Positions 63,669 to 64,000 of a stretch of DNA of 64,000 bases are shown piece by piece (the first letter of the stretch is position 1; the number at the start of each line of letters is the position of its first letter). The notes under the pieces are model-generated. The model was not told where the DNA came from, searched no databases, and saw nothing but the letters and a program-made list of their open reading frames with translations. The translations under genes and the position numbers were made by a program. The DNA comes from Shewanella marina JCM 15074 (GTDB taxonomy: Bacteria > Pseudomonadota > Gammaproteobacteria > Enterobacterales > Shewanellaceae): contig NZ_BALM01000004.1 of the NCBI RefSeq assembly GCF_000614975.1, positions 102,001-166,000 on the forward strand, written 5' to 3'.

Positions 63669-63699
63669 AAGCATCTATTTGACGATAGATGCTTTTTTT
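63669..63699 (+). terminator. Terminator of the VF530-family gene
   Basis: AAGCATCTAT-TTGACG-ATAGATGCTTTTTTT, 32 bases after the stop codon. Confidence 0.9.
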
Positions 63700-63788
63700 A
63701 TATCCATTTTTTCTTGAGGTGAAGGATTAATACTGTAACTTAGTAGCAATATATAATTAATAAAAGTAACAGTTCATATGGAGGTGCT

Positions 63789-64000
63789 ATGGCCATTATA
63801 TTATTAAGTCAGCCTGATAACGAGTATGCAGTAAATCAGATTAGCGCATTAAGTCAAAATAAACATACTCCACAAGTTGCTTATATTGCGTCATCGCCAG
63901 ATCCCAAACGTCAGTTTTATCAACAAACGCAAGCTTATTATGCGGCGATGGATATGCAGCTTAATTGTTATCTTGAATTGGAAGATAACTTTGATGTGGG
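63789..64000 (+). CDS. Peptidase S51/type 1 glutamine amidotransferase-like protein (partial, N-terminal)
   Basis: The first ~70 residues, starting ATG 63789 after a strong GGAGG (63779-63783), read MAIILLSQPDNEYAVNQIS, then QVAYIASSPDPKRQFYQQTQ. The pattern of a beta strand ILLSQP followed by VAYIASSPDP resembles the N-terminus of peptidase E-like (S51) and related class I amidotransferase-like proteins. The catalytic nucleophile would lie beyond the window end, so the call is tentative. Confidence 0.5.
   Translation, partial: MAIILLSQPDNEYAVNQISALSQNKHTPQVAYIASSPDPKRQFYQQTQAYYAAMDMQLNCYLELEDNFDV

Overview
The window looks like an ordinary chromosomal segment of a low-GC marine gammaproteobacterium, most probably Shewanella. 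The evidence is gene order and protein similarity recognised from memory: rluE-nudJ-mnmA-hflD-purB, cspD/clpS-clpA-infA-bpt-aat, pabC-mltG-tmk-holB-tatD, tsaB...fadD-rnd-minE-minD-minC-ycgL-ycgN, and nhaB divergent from fadR. AT-rich codon use would suit a cold-adapted S. frigidimarina-like species, but that is inference.

Layout. 1-7.6 kb: tail of an MscS channel, rluB, a YdiJ-type FAD/Fe-S dehydrogenase, a MarR regulator, a branched-chain amino-acid dehydrogenase and small unknowns. 7.7-13.3 kb (minus strand): roxA, purB, hflD, mnmA, a NudJ-type Nudix hydrolase, rluE. 13.5-15.7 kb: monomeric isocitrate dehydrogenase. 15.9-20.7 kb: an N-degron cluster (cspD, clpS, clpA, infA, bpt, aat). 20.9-24.9 kb: glycine-zipper protein, Nif3-like protein, metG. 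25-31.6 kb: apbC, udk, dcd and the pabC-mltG-tmk-holB-tatD operon. 31.8-34.5 kb: rsmF and a fused SpmA/SpmB-like protein. 34.7-47.1 kb is the accessory part: two giant paralogous secreted multidomain proteins flank a 94-residue secreted protein, a TonB-dependent receptor and an EamA transporter. 47.2-48.5 kb: a polysaccharide-flippase-like protein. 48.7-64 kb: tsaB, a small unknown, an M50-like membrane protease, an alpha/beta hydrolase, fadD, rnd, minEDC, ycgL, ycgN, dsbB, nhaB, fadR, a DUF4144 protein, a YbiT-type ABC-F ATPase, a VF530 protein and the start of a peptidase S51-like gene.

Thirteen genes carry a total of fourteen small reading-frame breaks. Every one is explained by loss of 1 or 2 bases, mostly inside short runs of one base, and many fall in genes expected to be essential (metG, tmk, holding also for purB, dcd, minD and minC as important housekeeping genes). 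Consensus sequencing error is far more likely than real gene decay, so I annotate each as one full-length gene and give the break point.

The best candidate for something undescribed is the 34.7-47.1 kb locus: a tandem pair of ~1500-residue exported proteins with the same domain order but different C-termini (GlyGly-CTERM sorting tail versus PKD domain), surrounding an outer-membrane receptor and an inner-membrane carrier. Other structures worth attention are a ~262-bp MITE-like element with 25-bp terminal inverted repeats between minC and ycgL, a structured leader in front of rnd, and helically phased direct repeats upstream of the second giant gene. I saw no tRNA, rRNA, CRISPR array, transposase gene or prophage.
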